This document shows, piece by piece, positions 63,896 to 64,000 of a stretch of DNA of 64,000 bases (the first letter of the stretch is position 1; each line of letters begins with the position of its first letter). The notes below the pieces were generated by a model. That model had not been told where the DNA came from. It did no database searches and worked only from the letters and a program-made list of their open reading frames with translations. The DNA comes from Rugosimonospora africana (GTDB lineage: Bacteria > Actinomycetota > Actinomycetes > Mycobacteriales > Micromonosporaceae). A program made the position numbers and the translations under genes. The stretch spans positions 1 to 64,000 of the forward strand of contig NZ_BONZ01000015.1 in the NCBI RefSeq assembly GCF_016862975.1, given 5' to 3'.

Positions 63896-64000
63896 CTGGG
63901 CACCTCCGGCAGCGATTGTGTCCCACCGGGTACAACGCCCGCAGCCCGGGCTTTGGTGGGTCGAGTGATCCGCTTGTGTCGCAGACGTCACAATCTCTGG

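Overview
The window is chromosomal DNA of a high-GC actinomycete (roughly 72-73% G+C by eye). Gene order and gene content (rho-rpmE-prfA-prmC, the atp operon, DUF2550, PduO-type adenosyltransferase, murA, nucS, a mce/acetyl-CoA acetyltransferase/meaB/mutase block beside two large coiled-coil genes) match the conserved actinobacterial core known from Streptomyces. The DUF6297 gene and general style suggest Micromonosporaceae, but the genus cannot be fixed from sequence reading alone. No tRNA, rRNA, insertion sequence, integrase, prophage or CRISPR array was seen.

Layout. 1-6346: end of rho, rpmE, prfA, a GGDEF protein, prmC, a threonylcarbamoyl-AMP synthase, a low-molecular-weight phosphatase and a small membrane protein. 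6576-13948: complete F1Fo ATP synthase operon (atpZ/I-like, B, E, F, H, A, G, D, C) with a short epsilon subunit. 13961-24886: DUF2550, a lipoprotein, a VOC protein, PduO adenosyltransferase, murA carrying the Asp form of the active-site loop, a 3-hydroxybutyryl-CoA dehydrogenase, two separate ABC systems, DUF4126 and nucS. 25084-36094: a flippase-like membrane protein behind a possible leader peptide, a GuaB1-type enzyme, three secreted or export-linked hydrolases (glutamic peptidase G1, sedolisin S53, SGNH lipoprotein), an aldehyde dehydrogenase, a duplicated 3-hydroxyacyl-CoA dehydrogenase, a small zinc-finger protein and an alpha/beta hydrolase. 36143-39303: two DivIVA-like coiled-coil proteins at the FilP and Scy positions. 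39594-46072: acyl-CoA metabolism (epimerase, thiolase, MeaB GTPase, B12 mutase large subunit) with an Imm10-like gene, an ABC ATPase and an Asp23 protein. 46175-59383: a 13-kb operon of four ~1000-residue FtsX-like permeases in A-B-A'-B' order followed by an ATPase with a degenerate signature motif. 59469-63895: a thioredoxin-fold/TPR protein, an arginase-family enzyme, a DinB-like protein and a penicillin-binding transpeptidase.

The main unusual points are these. (1) A short palindromic repeat of about 44-60 bp occurs at three places; one copy sits in frame inside the second half of the duplicated hydroxyacyl-CoA dehydrogenase and adds about 20 residues. (2) The four-permease array looks like a duplicated two-gene module with alternating cysteine spacing. 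(3) A TANNNT box lies exactly 6 (sometimes 7) bases upstream of an ATG or GTG at about a dozen genes, which is the layout of leaderless transcripts. (4) The tetranucleotide GTAC appears strongly over-used in all the codon phases inspected. (5) MurA has Asp in place of the usual active-site Cys, which predicts intrinsic fosfomycin resistance.

All calls are from reading the sequence and from knowledge of the families; no database search was run.
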